Shown here piece after piece: positions 1 through 7,933 of a DNA stretch of 64,000 bases (positions are counted from its first letter, which is position 1; every line of letters starts with the position of its first letter). The notes beneath the pieces are model-generated. The model was given only the letters and a program-made list of their open reading frames with translations. It made no database searches and was not told the DNA's origin. Source of the DNA: CAZOOA01 sp964581355 (GTDB lineage: Bacteria > Bacillota > Dethiobacteria > DTU022 > UBA8154); the NCBI GenBank assembly GCA_964581355.1, contig CAZOOA010000008.1, positions 7,398 to 71,397 of the forward strand, read 5' to 3'. The position numbers were made by a program, and so were the translations under genes.

Positions 1-1
1 G

Positions 2-1228
2 GACATCCGCAGCATTGAAGCCTCCAGGGAAGCCTTAAAGAATCGGCTCGAATCTTTAAACAGGGAACTTGAAATCAAAAGAGCGGATCTTGAAGAGTTA
101 AAGCGGCAGGCTAACATACCCCTGGAAATTAACACACATTTCCTGCTGGATTATCTTCGCAACACCCGGCAGTTGCAGCGTACTGACAACCAGATACGCC
201 GCGAAAGACAAAGGTTGGCGCAGGAGAAGGAAAAACTATCTGCAGACTTGGCCCCTGTGCTCTTAATACTGGGCCGATTGGGGTTGCTGGATAGTGAACA
301 CGATGATATTTTCTACAACAGGCAGGCCATTTTTGAACAATTGGACCGCAGCATTTCTTACCTGAAACTGGCCCGTGAACTGCAGGAAACCATGGATCAA
401 AGAGAAGCATTGGAAAATGAGATTTTGCAACTGCTGGCTCAGGAAGACCCTGCCGTACAGGAAAAGTTTGCTGATGAACCCCTGGAATCTTTGTTGGCAG
501 CATTCATCATCCGGGGTAAAAAATTTGAACAGCTGGAACAAATCAGGAACGAGAACGAATTATTGCGGCAGAAAATCGAGGCATACCTTGATTCAGAGCA
601 GTGGCGCTGCCTCATCCTTGGGCACGTAGAAAAAGAGAGGATGCAAGAAGGGGATTTATTGGCTGCTTACGGTACATGGTGCGATCAGTTCGCCTCTACC
701 GAAGAGGTCCAAAAATTGCAGGATAATACGAAGGAAAGAATTGAAATACTACAAAAAGAACTGGAACAAGGCAAAGAAGAAAAAAGAGAGCTGGAAAAAG
801 AAGTGCATGAACTGCAGTCAGACCAAAAACTGCAGGAGGCGCGAGAGCAGATTGAAGAAGCAATGCAAAAACTGAGAGGCCTAATGGAAAAATATTCAGA
901 ACATAATATAGCCTCCTTTATGCTGGATCAGGTTTATAACCGGTTGATGGAAGAAACAAGGACGAAACTGATTGAACCGGCCAACCAAATATTCCGGAAA
1001 ATAACCGGTGATAGCTACGATAATATTACATTGCCGTCCAACCCTGCGCAGCCGGATTTTAANNNNNNNNNNNNNNNNNNNNNNNNNNNNNNNNNNNNNN
1101 NNNNNNNNNNNNNNNNNNNNNNNNNNNNNNNNNNNNNNNNNNNNNNNNNNNNNNNNNNNNNNCCATACCAGGACCACCGGCAAGTTTGTAAGATGCTTAT
1201 AGAACCTTCTTCAAGGCAGGGATATTAG
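2..1228 (+). CDS. SMC/Rad50-like coiled-coil ATPase, YhaN-type, C-terminal part (partial, interrupted by gap)
   Basis: The reading frame is open from base 2, so the gene begins upstream of the window; a TTG at 173 is internal to this frame. About 350 codons precede the gap and are rich in Glu, Lys, Gln and Leu in heptad patterns, so this is a long coiled coil. The segment just before the gap (ANQIFRKITGDSYDNI) resembles the region ahead of the ABC signature and Walker B in YhaN/AAA_27-type ATPases, which usually accompany an SbcD-like nuclease (YhaO). The signature and Walker B would fall in or after the 100-N gap and are not visible. The 22 codons after the gap, ending at a stop at 1228, do not look like a typical family C-terminus, and the frame across the gap is not assured. 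The family call is an inference from coiled-coil content and this one motif. Confidence 0.5.
   Translation, partial: DIRSIEASREALKNRLESLNRELEIKRADLEELKRQANIPLEINTHFLLDYLRNTRQLQRTDNQIRRERQRLAQEKEKLSADLAPVLLILGRLGLLDSEHDDIFYNRQAIFEQLDRSISYLKLARELQETMDQREALENEILQLLAQEDPAVQEKFADEPLESLLAAFIIRGKKFEQLEQIRNENELLRQKIEAYLDSEQWRCLILGHVEKERMQEGDLLAAYGTWCDQFASTEEVQKLQDNTKERIEILQKELEQGKEEKRELEKEVHELQSDQKLQEAREQIEEAMQKLRGLMEKYSEHNIASFMLDQVYNRLMEETRTKLIEPANQIFRKITGDSYDNITLPSNPAQPDFXXXXXXXXXXXXXXXXXXXXXXXXXXXXXXXXXXPYQDHRQVCKMLIEPSSRQGY
1063..1162. other. assembly gap (100 N)
   Basis: Exactly 100 ambiguous bases, the conventional scaffold gap of unknown size. It removes the ATP-hydrolysis motifs of the coiled-coil ATPase gene. 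Confidence 0.99.
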
Positions 1229-1365
1229 TTTTCGTCTCCCTATCGTGTTATTTTATCGTGTTTGTTGTAATATATAACAATTGTATGAATTTAGCAGGAA
1301 TAAATTCGGAAATGAAGAATTAAGTAATAAGGATTTCAAAAAAACTCTAACTGGAGTTGGCAAGC

Positions 1366-2523
1366 ATGTCCAAAATGTCAATTCTCAAAACCTTACCCAT
1401 AACCGAAGTTGAGCCAGGGATGATACTGGCTAAAAGACTCCTTTGCCCGGAAAAAGGTGGCGTTTTGTTGGGTGCGGGGATCAAAATCACTGATAAAGTC
1501 AAAGAAGTGTTAAAGAAAAAATACCCGGATCTGAAGCTGGAAGTACAGGTCCCAGTGGAAGTATCCGATGAAGAGATTACTGAAACGGTTGAATCCAAAG
1601 AGCAGGATAGGGGAACAAAACGGCCGACTGAGATTAAAGAGTTGAAAATCCTGGACAGTTTTCCCAAAAAAATGATCTCTACTTCAGCCAGGCAGTGCTT
1701 TGCCAACTTCAGTGTTGCCGTAAAGAATTTTTATGAAACGGGTGAAGAAAATGAATGGAGAGCGTTAAAAAGATCCATATCAGAACTGGTTAACCAGATC
1801 GTCAAAACACCTCGCTCCATGCAGCAAATTGTTGCTTTGCGATTGATTCAAAACTATACCATTTCTCATGCAGTCAATACAACAATTTATTCTCTTTTCA
1901 TCGGCAAAGCCATGCGGCTCTCCATCGACAGGCTTTACAACCTGGGCCTGGCTGCTGCACTGGCAGATATCGGGTTGATTAAAGTCCCGGCGAAAATAAG
2001 GGATAAGAGGGCAAACCTGACTACAGAAGAATGGCATATCCTTAAACAGCATGTAAACCACAGCGGAGCTATTGCCCGGCAGTACAGGTTAAACGAGGAT
2101 ATTAAGAATGCTATTTTTCAGCACCATGAAAGAAACGATGGCAGTGGATATCCTTTCGGCATTAAAGAAAAAGATATTCATCTCTGGGCTCAAATAATTG
2201 CTGTAGCAGATACCTATGATGCAATTGTTAGTGAAAGGCCGTACAGAAAAGCAGAGCCTGCCTTTGCTGCAACGGAAATTCTTATGGCTTATTGCAATAA
2301 ATTAAACCCAAAAATTATTGCCATCTTCCTGAAGAATGTCAGCGTTTACCCGCAAAAAGGGAAAATCAGGTTGAGTAACGACAAGCAAGGTGAAATTATT
2401 TACCTGAACAAGTTGTATCCCGATCGACCGATTGTCATGGTACACAGCGAAAATGATTTTATGGGACGACGTTATATCGATTTAACCAAAGATTTGACAC
2501 TTTTTGTAGAAGATGTTGATTAG
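1366..2523 (+). CDS. HD-GYP domain protein with degenerate HD motif
   Basis: A 385-residue soluble protein. The N-terminal ~80 residues resemble the domain often found ahead of HD-GYP (ITEVEPGMILAKRL). Residues ~130-310 are an HD-GYP domain, a c-di-GMP phosphodiesterase fold, with HHERNDGSGYP at about 253-263 and ADTYDAIVSERPYR later. The HD dyad that normally reads HDIGK is A200-D201-I-G-L here, so the conserved His and the following Lys are missing while GYP is intact. The protein may be catalytically weak or a c-di-GMP sensor. I chose ATG 1366 because GGAG at 1353-1356 sits 9 nt upstream; the in-frame TTG at 1357 abuts the ribosome binding site. The C-terminal ~70 residues form the beta-rich tail common in Bacillota HD-GYP proteins. 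Confidence 0.85.
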   Translation: MSKMSILKTLPITEVEPGMILAKRLLCPEKGGVLLGAGIKITDKVKEVLKKKYPDLKLEVQVPVEVSDEEITETVESKEQDRGTKRPTEIKELKILDSFPKKMISTSARQCFANFSVAVKNFYETGEENEWRALKRSISELVNQIVKTPRSMQQIVALRLIQNYTISHAVNTTIYSLFIGKAMRLSIDRLYNLGLAAALADIGLIKVPAKIRDKRANLTTEEWHILKQHVNHSGAIARQYRLNEDIKNAIFQHHERNDGSGYPFGIKEKDIHLWAQIIAVADTYDAIVSERPYRKAEPAFAATEILMAYCNKLNPKIIAIFLKNVSVYPQKGKIRLSNDKQGEIIYLNKLYPDRPIVMVHSENDFMGRRYIDLTKDLTLFVEDVD

Positions 2524-2546
2524 TCCTGTATTTGCCACTTATATTC

Positions 2547-2596
2547 CACCTCTTTTCTGCTGCATAATATAAATAAATATATGCGCAGATGAGGTG
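2547..2596 (+). promoter_or_regulatory. hairpin burying the ribosome binding site of the CBM25 gene
   Basis: CACCTC (2547-2552) pairs with GAGGTG (2591-2596), TCTGC (2556-2560) with GCAGA, GCAT (2562-2565) with ATGC (2581-2584), and AT-rich arms close the loop. The 3' arm contains the Shine-Dalgarno sequence for the TTG at 2602. Translation of that gene may therefore depend on opening the helix. This is inferred from base pairing only. Confidence 0.45.
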
Positions 2597-2601
2597 AGGA
2601 T

Positions 2602-2892
2602 TTGCAGTATGAAAGGGTGACAGTTGCCCCGGAAATTCCTAAAAAAGGGCAGGATGTTTTAGTTGATTACAGGGGATTGCTAGCGCAATCGGGGGCCGAT
2701 CAAGTGTGGCTGCATTATGGTTTTGACAGCTGGAGAAATCCAGTTACCGTCAATATGAGCAAGGTGGGGGACCATGATTTTTGCTGTACACTGAAAGCTG
2801 AGGGGGCAAAAGAACTGAATTTTTGCTTCAAAGACAGTGCAGAGCACTGGGATAACAATGGCGGGCAAAACTGGAATATTAAAATCAGGTAA
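2602..2892 (+). CDS. stand-alone CBM25 starch-binding domain protein
   Basis: A 96-residue protein that is almost entirely one carbohydrate-binding module of family 25 (starch/alpha-glucan binding). Typical elements are an aromatic-rich HYGFDSW at ~37-43 and the C-terminal WDNNGGQNW at ~83-91. No signal peptide or catalytic domain is present, so it appears cytoplasmic, and a role in binding intracellular glycogen or another alpha-glucan is inferred. The TTG start follows GAGGTGAGG at 2591-2599. It follows the HD-GYP gene by 78 bp and is closed by a strong terminator, so the two may be co-transcribed. No glycogen enzymes lie nearby in this window. Confidence 0.8.
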   Translation: MQYERVTVAPEIPKKGQDVLVDYRGLLAQSGADQVWLHYGFDSWRNPVTVNMSKVGDHDFCCTLKAEGAKELNFCFKDSAEHWDNNGGQNWNIKIR

Positions 2893-2917
2893 TTGACTGT
2901 CAAACATGTTTTTAATT

Positions 2918-2944
2918 AATAAGGCCTTGACTCAAGGCCTTATT
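2918..2944 (+). terminator. Rho-independent-type terminator after the CBM25 gene
   Basis: A perfect 12-bp inverted repeat (AATAAGGCCTTG with its complement) around a 3-nt loop, followed by TTGTTGT. It separates the CBM25 gene from the adenosylhomocysteinase operon. Confidence 0.8.
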
Positions 2945-2956
2945 TGTTGTAGCCAG

Positions 2957-2994
2957 CCTGACAAGGGCATCTTTTGCAGGATTTTCTTGTCAGG
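2957..2994 (+). other. hairpin in the leader of the first SAHH-like gene
   Basis: CCTGACAAG (2957-2965) and CTTGTCAGG (2986-2994) form a perfect 9-bp stem with a 20-nt loop, about 50 nt before the ATG at 3042. I see no match to the known SAH or SAM riboswitch consensus. It could be a leader structure or part of a terminator. Confidence 0.3.
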
Positions 2995-3041
2995 TCACGA
3001 AGTATTATTAGAGTTGTAAAAGAGGAAAGGAAGGGGTTGCT

Positions 3042-4286
3042 ATGTCTATCATTAGGAATAGTGAACTGGCTGGAGAAGGAATTGAAAAAATCAACTGGGT
3101 AAAAAACCACATGCCTGTGTTAAACGAACTGGAACGGGCGTTTAAAAAGACACTCCCATTTAAAGGATTAAATATTGCCATCTGCCTCCATCTGGAAGCA
3201 AAAACAGCTTACATGGGCCTGGTGCTAAAAGAAGCAGGTGCTAATGTGACCCTGACAGGGAGCAACCCCTTATCCACCCAGGACGCCGTAGCTGCAGGAC
3301 TGGTCCAGGAAGGAGTGGATGTTTACGCCTGGCACAATGCCACAGAGGAAGAATACCGGCATCACCTGGTAAAAACCGTTCATTCTGCCCCCCAATTAAT
3401 TATCGATGATGGGGGTGACCTGGTCTCATTAATCCATAAACAATTCCATGATAAAATTCCTCATATTATTGGAGGGGCGGAAGAAACGACCACAGGAATC
3501 ATCCGCCTTCGGGCCATGGAAAAAGAAAATACCCTGGGATTTCCCATGATGGCCGTCAACGACGCCATGTGTAAATACCTGTTTGATAACCGGTACGGGA
3601 CAGGGCAATCGGTTTGGGAAGGGATTATGCGGGCTACAAATCTAATTATGTCCGGAAAAGTCGCGGTGGTTATCGGCTACGGATGGTGCGGTAAAGGAGT
3701 GGCTATGCGGGCTAAAGGACTGGGCGCAAAAGTCATTATTTGTGAGGTTGACCCGGTCAAGGCGATCGAGGCGCATATGGATGGGTTTGAAGTGATGCCA
3801 CTTTTGGAAGCTGCTTCCAGGGGAGATATTTTTGTGACCGTTTCCGGGTGTAATAAAGTATTAACAGAAGAACATTTTAAAGTCATGAAAGACCAGGCTA
3901 TTTTAAGCAATGCCGGTCACTTTGATCTTGAGATCGATAAAAAAGCGCTGGATAAGATCACAGGTGGTCCGAAAAGGGTCAGACAGGGTGTCGATGCGTA
4001 TACTTTGTCCCATGGAAAAAGGATATACCTGTTAGGCGAAGGACGCCTGGTGAACCTGGCTGCCTCGGATGGCCACCCTGCAGAAATAATGGACATGACC
4101 TTTGCCCTGCAGGTGCTGGCCTTGAAATATCTGCTGGATCACCAGGGAAAACTGGAAAACAAGGTTCTTTCGATTCCCCTGCAGATAGACCAGGAAGTGG
4201 CCTGGTTGAAGTTAAAAGGTATGGGCTTGAAAATTGACCAACTAACAGGGGAACAACAAGAATACCTGGAAAGTTGGGAACTGTAA
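3042..4286 (+). CDS. adenosylhomocysteinase family protein, short archaeal/Thermotoga type (SAHH or S-inosylhomocysteine hydrolase)
   Basis: A 414-residue NAD-dependent S-ribosylhomocysteine-cleaving enzyme family member; the family reversibly splits S-adenosylhomocysteine to homocysteine and a nucleoside. Visible motifs are GSNPLSTQD, EETTTG, the Rossmann GYGWCGKG at ~208-215, and GEGRLVNLA. It lacks both the ~40-residue insertion and the C-terminal PxHYRY tail of classical bacterial SAHH. At the purine-recognition segment it reads H50-L-E52-A-K54-T, whereas the second paralogue in this window has HMTIQT. Archaeal enzymes of this short type include S-inosylhomocysteine hydrolase of Methanocaldococcus, so base preference is open. 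It is the first gene of an apparent operon with mtnP, mtnA, an aldolase and surE. A purine-rich ribosome binding site lies at 3021-3036. Confidence 0.87.
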   Translation: MSIIRNSELAGEGIEKINWVKNHMPVLNELERAFKKTLPFKGLNIAICLHLEAKTAYMGLVLKEAGANVTLTGSNPLSTQDAVAAGLVQEGVDVYAWHNATEEEYRHHLVKTVHSAPQLIIDDGGDLVSLIHKQFHDKIPHIIGGAEETTTGIIRLRAMEKENTLGFPMMAVNDAMCKYLFDNRYGTGQSVWEGIMRATNLIMSGKVAVVIGYGWCGKGVAMRAKGLGAKVIICEVDPVKAIEAHMDGFEVMPLLEAASRGDIFVTVSGCNKVLTEEHFKVMKDQAILSNAGHFDLEIDKKALDKITGGPKRVRQGVDAYTLSHGKRIYLLGEGRLVNLAASDGHPAEIMDMTFALQVLALKYLLDHQGKLENKVLSIPLQIDQEVAWLKLKGMGLKIDQLTGEQQEYLESWEL

Positions 4287-4319
4287 AACTTGCTGTTTAC
4301 ATGATAAGGGGGCTTAACA

Positions 4320-5111
4320 ATGGAGATAAAATTAGCTGTCATCGGGGGAACAGGTTTTTATGAACCCGGCCTTTTGGATCAGAGCAAGGAAATAGAGGTT
4401 GAAACAGAATACGGGCTTTCCAGGCTGTTAACAGGAACTTATCAAAAACAAAAGATTGCTTTCCTTACCCGTCACGGGGCAAAGCATAGCTTGCCACCTC
4501 ACAAAATCAATTACCGGGCCAATATAGCTGCTCTAAAGAAGCTGGGTGTTGAACGGGTCCTTTCAACAACAGCCGTTGGTTCTCTGAGACAAGAGTATGC
4601 ACCGGGGACATTTGTTGTAATTGACCAGTTTATCGATCAAACAAAAACCCGGGTCGATACGTTTTTTGATGGGGAAGACGGGGCAGTTTACCATACAGAC
4701 TTCACGGAACCTTATTGTCCCCAGTTGCGAAATTCATTAGGAAGACACTTCAATAAACAAGGGCTTGCGTACGTGGACAAAGGAACATACATTTGCACAG
4801 AGGGTCCTCGCTACGAATCACCGGCAGAAATTAAAGCATTCCGCACCTGGGGGGCAGATGTTGTCGGAATGACCGGCGTGCCGGAGGTGACCCTGGCCCG
4901 AGAAGCGGGCCTTTGTTATTCATCTCTTTCACTGGTTACCAACCTGGCGGCGGGCATTTCAAAAAGTCACCTGACCCATAAAGAAGTCATTGATATGGTT
5001 GATGAAAAGATCAGCATCATTCGGGAAGTGTTTTTGGATGTGCTGGTTACTCTCCCCGATGAACGAAACTGCAGGTGCTGGGAAAAAGAAGACATAGAAC
5101 TGGGTGGATAG
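4320..5111 (+). CDS. mtnP: S-methyl-5'-thioadenosine / methylthioinosine phosphorylase (MTAP/MTIP family)
   Basis: A 263-residue trimeric purine-nucleoside-phosphorylase-family enzyme that phosphorolyses 5'-methylthio- or 5'-deoxynucleosides to the base and 5-substituted ribose 1-phosphate. Family motifs: IGGTGFY at the N-terminus, TRHGAKHSLPPHKINYRANI at ~51-70 (phosphate and methylthio site), TEGPRYESPAEI at ~160, and MTGVPEVTLARE at ~182. At the base-recognition loop it has T207-N208-L-A-A-G, where adenine-specific MTAPs carry a TDYDCW-like pair of Asp residues. TN-AAG resembles 6-oxopurine-specific members, so methylthioinosine may be the preferred substrate (inference). It lies 33 bp after the SAHH-like gene and just before mtnA, which uses its product. 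Confidence 0.88.
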   Translation: MEIKLAVIGGTGFYEPGLLDQSKEIEVETEYGLSRLLTGTYQKQKIAFLTRHGAKHSLPPHKINYRANIAALKKLGVERVLSTTAVGSLRQEYAPGTFVVIDQFIDQTKTRVDTFFDGEDGAVYHTDFTEPYCPQLRNSLGRHFNKQGLAYVDKGTYICTEGPRYESPAEIKAFRTWGADVVGMTGVPEVTLAREAGLCYSSLSLVTNLAAGISKSHLTHKEVIDMVDEKISIIREVFLDVLVTLPDERNCRCWEKEDIELGG

Positions 5112-5139
5112 AGAAATCGTTTATGCGGGAGGTAGAGAA

Positions 5140-6219
5140 ATGGAAGAAATCCGTCCTATCATCTGGGAGGGTGGTATGCTGAAGCTGCTGGATCAAAGGC
5201 TTCTTCCCCATCAAGAGCGCTATATTATTTGCAGCACTCCTGGACAGGTGCGGGAGTGCATTCGGGAGATGGTAGTACGAGGGGCTCCTGCTATCGGAGT
5301 TTCTGCTGCTTTTGGCATAGTGTTGGCCGCGCAGAATTATTTTGCGCAAGAACTGGCAACATTGGAAAAAGGAAGCGTGGCACGGGAACATTTTTTCGAA
5401 TATTTTAAAAAGATTGGCTCCGAACTGATTCGCTCTCGCCCCACAGCAGTAAACCTTTTCTGGGGTGTAGAACGGATGCTCAAAAAAGTATCAGTTCTGG
5501 GGAACAGTTCAGAGCAAGTGCTGCTCAGGGAACTGGAACAAGAAGCCCTGGCAATTTATTTCGAGGATATTGAGACCAATAAAAGCATTGGCGCCAAAGG
5601 CGCCGAACTAATACCAGAAGACAGCACTCTGCTTACTCACTGTAATGCCGGAGCCCTGGCCACAGCCGGGTATGGAACAGCCCTGGGAATTATTCGCAGT
5701 GCGTTTGAGCAGGGCAAACTCAGAAATGTTCTGGCCGATGAGACACGCCCCCTGCTTCAGGGCGCTCGTTTAACCTGTTGGGAGCTGCAGAAAGAAGGAA
5801 TTCCAGTCCAGCTGATCGCCGACGGTGCTGCCGGGCACTTTATCAGCCGGGGAGAAGTGACTGCCGTGATCACCGGCGCTGACCGCATTGCTGCCAATGG
5901 AGATACAGCGAACAAGATCGGCACGTATCCCCTGGCCCTACTGGCGAAGGAACATCAAATCCCCTTTTATATAGCTGCCCCGCTGTCGACTGTCGATTTG
6001 TCCACCCCCACGGGAATGGGGATTGTCATCGAAGAGCGAGAGGAAACTGAAGTTCTCTACGTGGGGGAACAACAGATCACCCCCCCAGCGGCCAGAGCCC
6101 GTAACCCCGCTTTTGACGTAACCCCTGCCCACCTTGTTACAGCGCTGGTTACAGAAAAAGCTGTGGTCTGCTCGCCTGACGAAAGTAAGATCAGGCAACT
6201 TTTTGAAGGTGAGGTGTAG
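5140..6219 (+). CDS. mtnA: S-methyl-5-thioribose-1-phosphate isomerase
   Basis: A 359-residue aldose-ketose isomerase of the eIF2B-related family. It converts 5-methylthioribose 1-phosphate, or 5-deoxyribose 1-phosphate, to the ribulose 1-phosphate form. Diagnostic motifs: VRGAPAIG, THCNAGALATAGYGTALG with the catalytic Cys, DETRPLLQGARLT, and GADRIAANGDTANKIGTY with the catalytic Asp. I selected ATG 5140 because GGGAGG at 5127-5132 lies 7 nt upstream and the protein then starts as family members do; the longer frame from 5104 overlaps mtnP. It sits between its substrate-producing phosphorylase and the aldolase that can cleave its product, with 4 bp before the aldolase start. Confidence 0.95.
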   Translation: MEEIRPIIWEGGMLKLLDQRLLPHQERYIICSTPGQVRECIREMVVRGAPAIGVSAAFGIVLAAQNYFAQELATLEKGSVAREHFFEYFKKIGSELIRSRPTAVNLFWGVERMLKKVSVLGNSSEQVLLRELEQEALAIYFEDIETNKSIGAKGAELIPEDSTLLTHCNAGALATAGYGTALGIIRSAFEQGKLRNVLADETRPLLQGARLTCWELQKEGIPVQLIADGAAGHFISRGEVTAVITGADRIAANGDTANKIGTYPLALLAKEHQIPFYIAAPLSTVDLSTPTGMGIVIEEREETEVLYVGEQQITPPAARARNPAFDVTPAHLVTALVTEKAVVCSPDESKIRQLFEGEV

Positions 6220-6223
6220 CTTG

Positions 6224-6877
6224 ATGACCTTGCTGCAAAGAAGCAAAGAACAGGTACTGGAATATGCCCGGGGCATTGAGGAAGAAGGCTTGATTTTTGG
6301 GACATGGGGAAACGTCAGCTGTCTCATGGAAGCAGAAAAAGTGGTTATTACCCCCAGCGGCATTGACTGTAAAATACTCCAGCCTGATGATATGGTAGCT
6401 GTGAATCTCCAGGGAGAGGTGGTAGAATCAAGGTGGAAGCCTTCAACAGAGCTTCTTCTGCACCTGGAAATATATAAGGCCCGAAATGATGCCTTGGCGA
6501 TCATACATACTCATAGCAAGTATGCCACAGTCTTTGCTGTGGCCAGAAAAGAGATCGCGGTTGTTACAGAAGAAATGGCCCAGATGCTTGGAGGTAGTGT
6601 CCCTGTGGCCCAGTATGCCATGCCCGGAAGCCAGGAACTGGCGTTCAATGCTGTTACAGCCTTAGGGAAAAGAGGCTTTGCCGTGCTGCTGGCAAACCAC
6701 GGGGTTGTATGCCTTGGGAAAACCCTGGCAGAAGCTTTCCAGAGGTGCCAAGTGTTGGAACGCAGTGCTGAAATATTGCTCTGGTCAAGACTGCTGGGAG
6801 ATCCTTGCAAGCTTACATCGAAAGAGGTAAGCAAATTAAGGAAAGGCTTCATGGAAGATTACGGCCAGGATAAATAA
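6224..6877 (+). CDS. class II aldolase/adducin family aldolase (Ald2/FucA-like)
   Basis: A 217-residue zinc-dependent class II aldolase or MtnB-type dehydratase homologue. Motifs are GTWGNVS (~27-33), TPSGID, the Ser-x-Glu segment at ~73, the zinc-binding HTHS at ~93-96 and ANHGVV with the third His. Located immediately after mtnA, it most simply cleaves 5-methylthioribulose 1-phosphate or 5-deoxyribulose 1-phosphate to dihydroxyacetone phosphate and an aldehyde, as in the DHAP shunt. A methylthioribulose-1-P dehydratase (MtnB) is the alternative, but no MtnC, MtnW or MtnD gene follows. ATG 6224 follows GAAGGTGAGGTG at 6205-6216; the longer frame from 6134 overlaps mtnA. Confidence 0.85.
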   Translation: MTLLQRSKEQVLEYARGIEEEGLIFGTWGNVSCLMEAEKVVITPSGIDCKILQPDDMVAVNLQGEVVESRWKPSTELLLHLEIYKARNDALAIIHTHSKYATVFAVARKEIAVVTEEMAQMLGGSVPVAQYAMPGSQELAFNAVTALGKRGFAVLLANHGVVCLGKTLAEAFQRCQVLERSAEILLWSRLLGDPCKLTSKEVSKLRKGFMEDYGQDK

Positions 6878-6915
6878 CCGATGAAACAATTTTAACCAGT
6901 GACGGAGGGATTTGA

Positions 6916-7707
6916 TTGATTGTTTTGTTAACCAATGATGACGGCATTTATGCCGAAGGGATTCAAATGCTGGGTGAGGCCCTGCAGCAAGATGAAGAAA
7001 TAGAACTTTACATTGTTGCCCCCAACCATGAACGCAGTGCTACAGGACACGCTATCACCATGCACAGGCCCTTACGTGCAGAAGAAACTCGTTTTTTCCA
7101 TAATTCAAACCTAAAAGGGTGGGCCGTAAACGGGACTCCCTCTGACTCTGTCAAGTTGGCCATTGAATACCTGCTGCCCAACAGGCCTGACCTGGTTGTT
7201 TCCGGAATTAACCGGGGAGCCAATATCGGGACTGACGTCCTTTATTCGGGAACGGTTTCGGCGGCCATCGAAGGAGTGATCCTGGGTATTCCAGCCATTG
7301 CTGCCTCCCTGGTAATTCCGCCAGAACAGAGCAGGCCTCCTGATTTTCGCTTTGCCGCCAACTTTGTCCTACGGACACTTCGCTGCATATGCGGATACAA
7401 CTTACCCAAAGATACGCTGCTAAATATCAATGTGCCGAATAAAGCCCGTAATGAAATAGCTGGTGTAAAAGTGACCCGGTTGGGTTTGCGTCATTATCAC
7501 AATACATTCCAAAAACGAATTGATCCCAGGGGTAAGAGCTATTACTGGCTGGCCGGAGAACCGGTAGATTCCTCAGATATGAAGGAGGAAAAAGATACCG
7601 ATGTAGCTGCCATCATGAATTCATATATTTCCATTACTCCTATCCAGTTTGACCTGACCAATTACCAGTTATTGGACCAGTTAAAAGAAGTCAAGTGGGA
7701 AATTTGA
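6916..7707 (+). CDS. surE: 5'/3'-nucleotidase SurE
   Basis: A 263-residue metal-dependent nucleoside monophosphate phosphatase. The N-terminal TNDDG (residues 6-10) holds the metal-binding Asp pair. NHERSATGHAIT, the NGTPSDSVKLA segment and SGINRGANIGTDVLYSGTVSAA complete the SurE signature. The TTG start at 6916 follows GGAGGGA at 6903-6909. It is the last gene of the SAHH-like/mtnP/mtnA/aldolase run, 38 bp downstream, so it may remove phosphate from nucleotides entering the same purine-salvage flow (inference). Confidence 0.95.
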   Translation: MIVLLTNDDGIYAEGIQMLGEALQQDEEIELYIVAPNHERSATGHAITMHRPLRAEETRFFHNSNLKGWAVNGTPSDSVKLAIEYLLPNRPDLVVSGINRGANIGTDVLYSGTVSAAIEGVILGIPAIAASLVIPPEQSRPPDFRFAANFVLRTLRCICGYNLPKDTLLNINVPNKARNEIAGVKVTRLGLRHYHNTFQKRIDPRGKSYYWLAGEPVDSSDMKEEKDTDVAAIMNSYISITPIQFDLTNYQLLDQLKEVKWEI

Positions 7708-7819
7708 TGGGAAATATGAGATGAGTTGAATCAAGGCAGAGCGTCGAATCGCAAGCATTTATAAGAATTATTGCTTGCCTCCCGAAATATCCAGTATATG
7801 GAAATTTCCCGGGGTGAAC

Positions 7820-7848
7820 TTGACTCTTCACCAGTTAAATGATATAAT
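7820..7848 (+). promoter_or_regulatory. sigma-A type promoter for the PfkB kinase/ahcY pair
   Basis: TTGACT at 7820-7825, a 17-nt spacer and a perfect TATAAT at 7843-7848, in the 226-bp gap between surE and the kinase gene. It indicates that the kinase and the second SAHH form a separate transcription unit from the upstream operon. Confidence 0.75.
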
Positions 7849-7933
7849 TTATTGTTGTTAGTTGTGGTTTATGCTGGCAGTTGCCAGGAAAACCAAATCC
7901 AAGCAGGGAAGGAGGTTATAAGAAGATAATCCG

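Noticed and set aside
173..1228. A complete gene starting at TTG 173
   Set aside because: The same frame is open back to base 2 with matching coiled-coil composition, so 173 is internal to a gene cut by the window edge.
2945..3041. SAH or SAM riboswitch before the first SAHH-like gene
   Set aside because: Only a simple 9-bp hairpin is present; the conserved cores of known SAH and SAM riboswitches are not visible.
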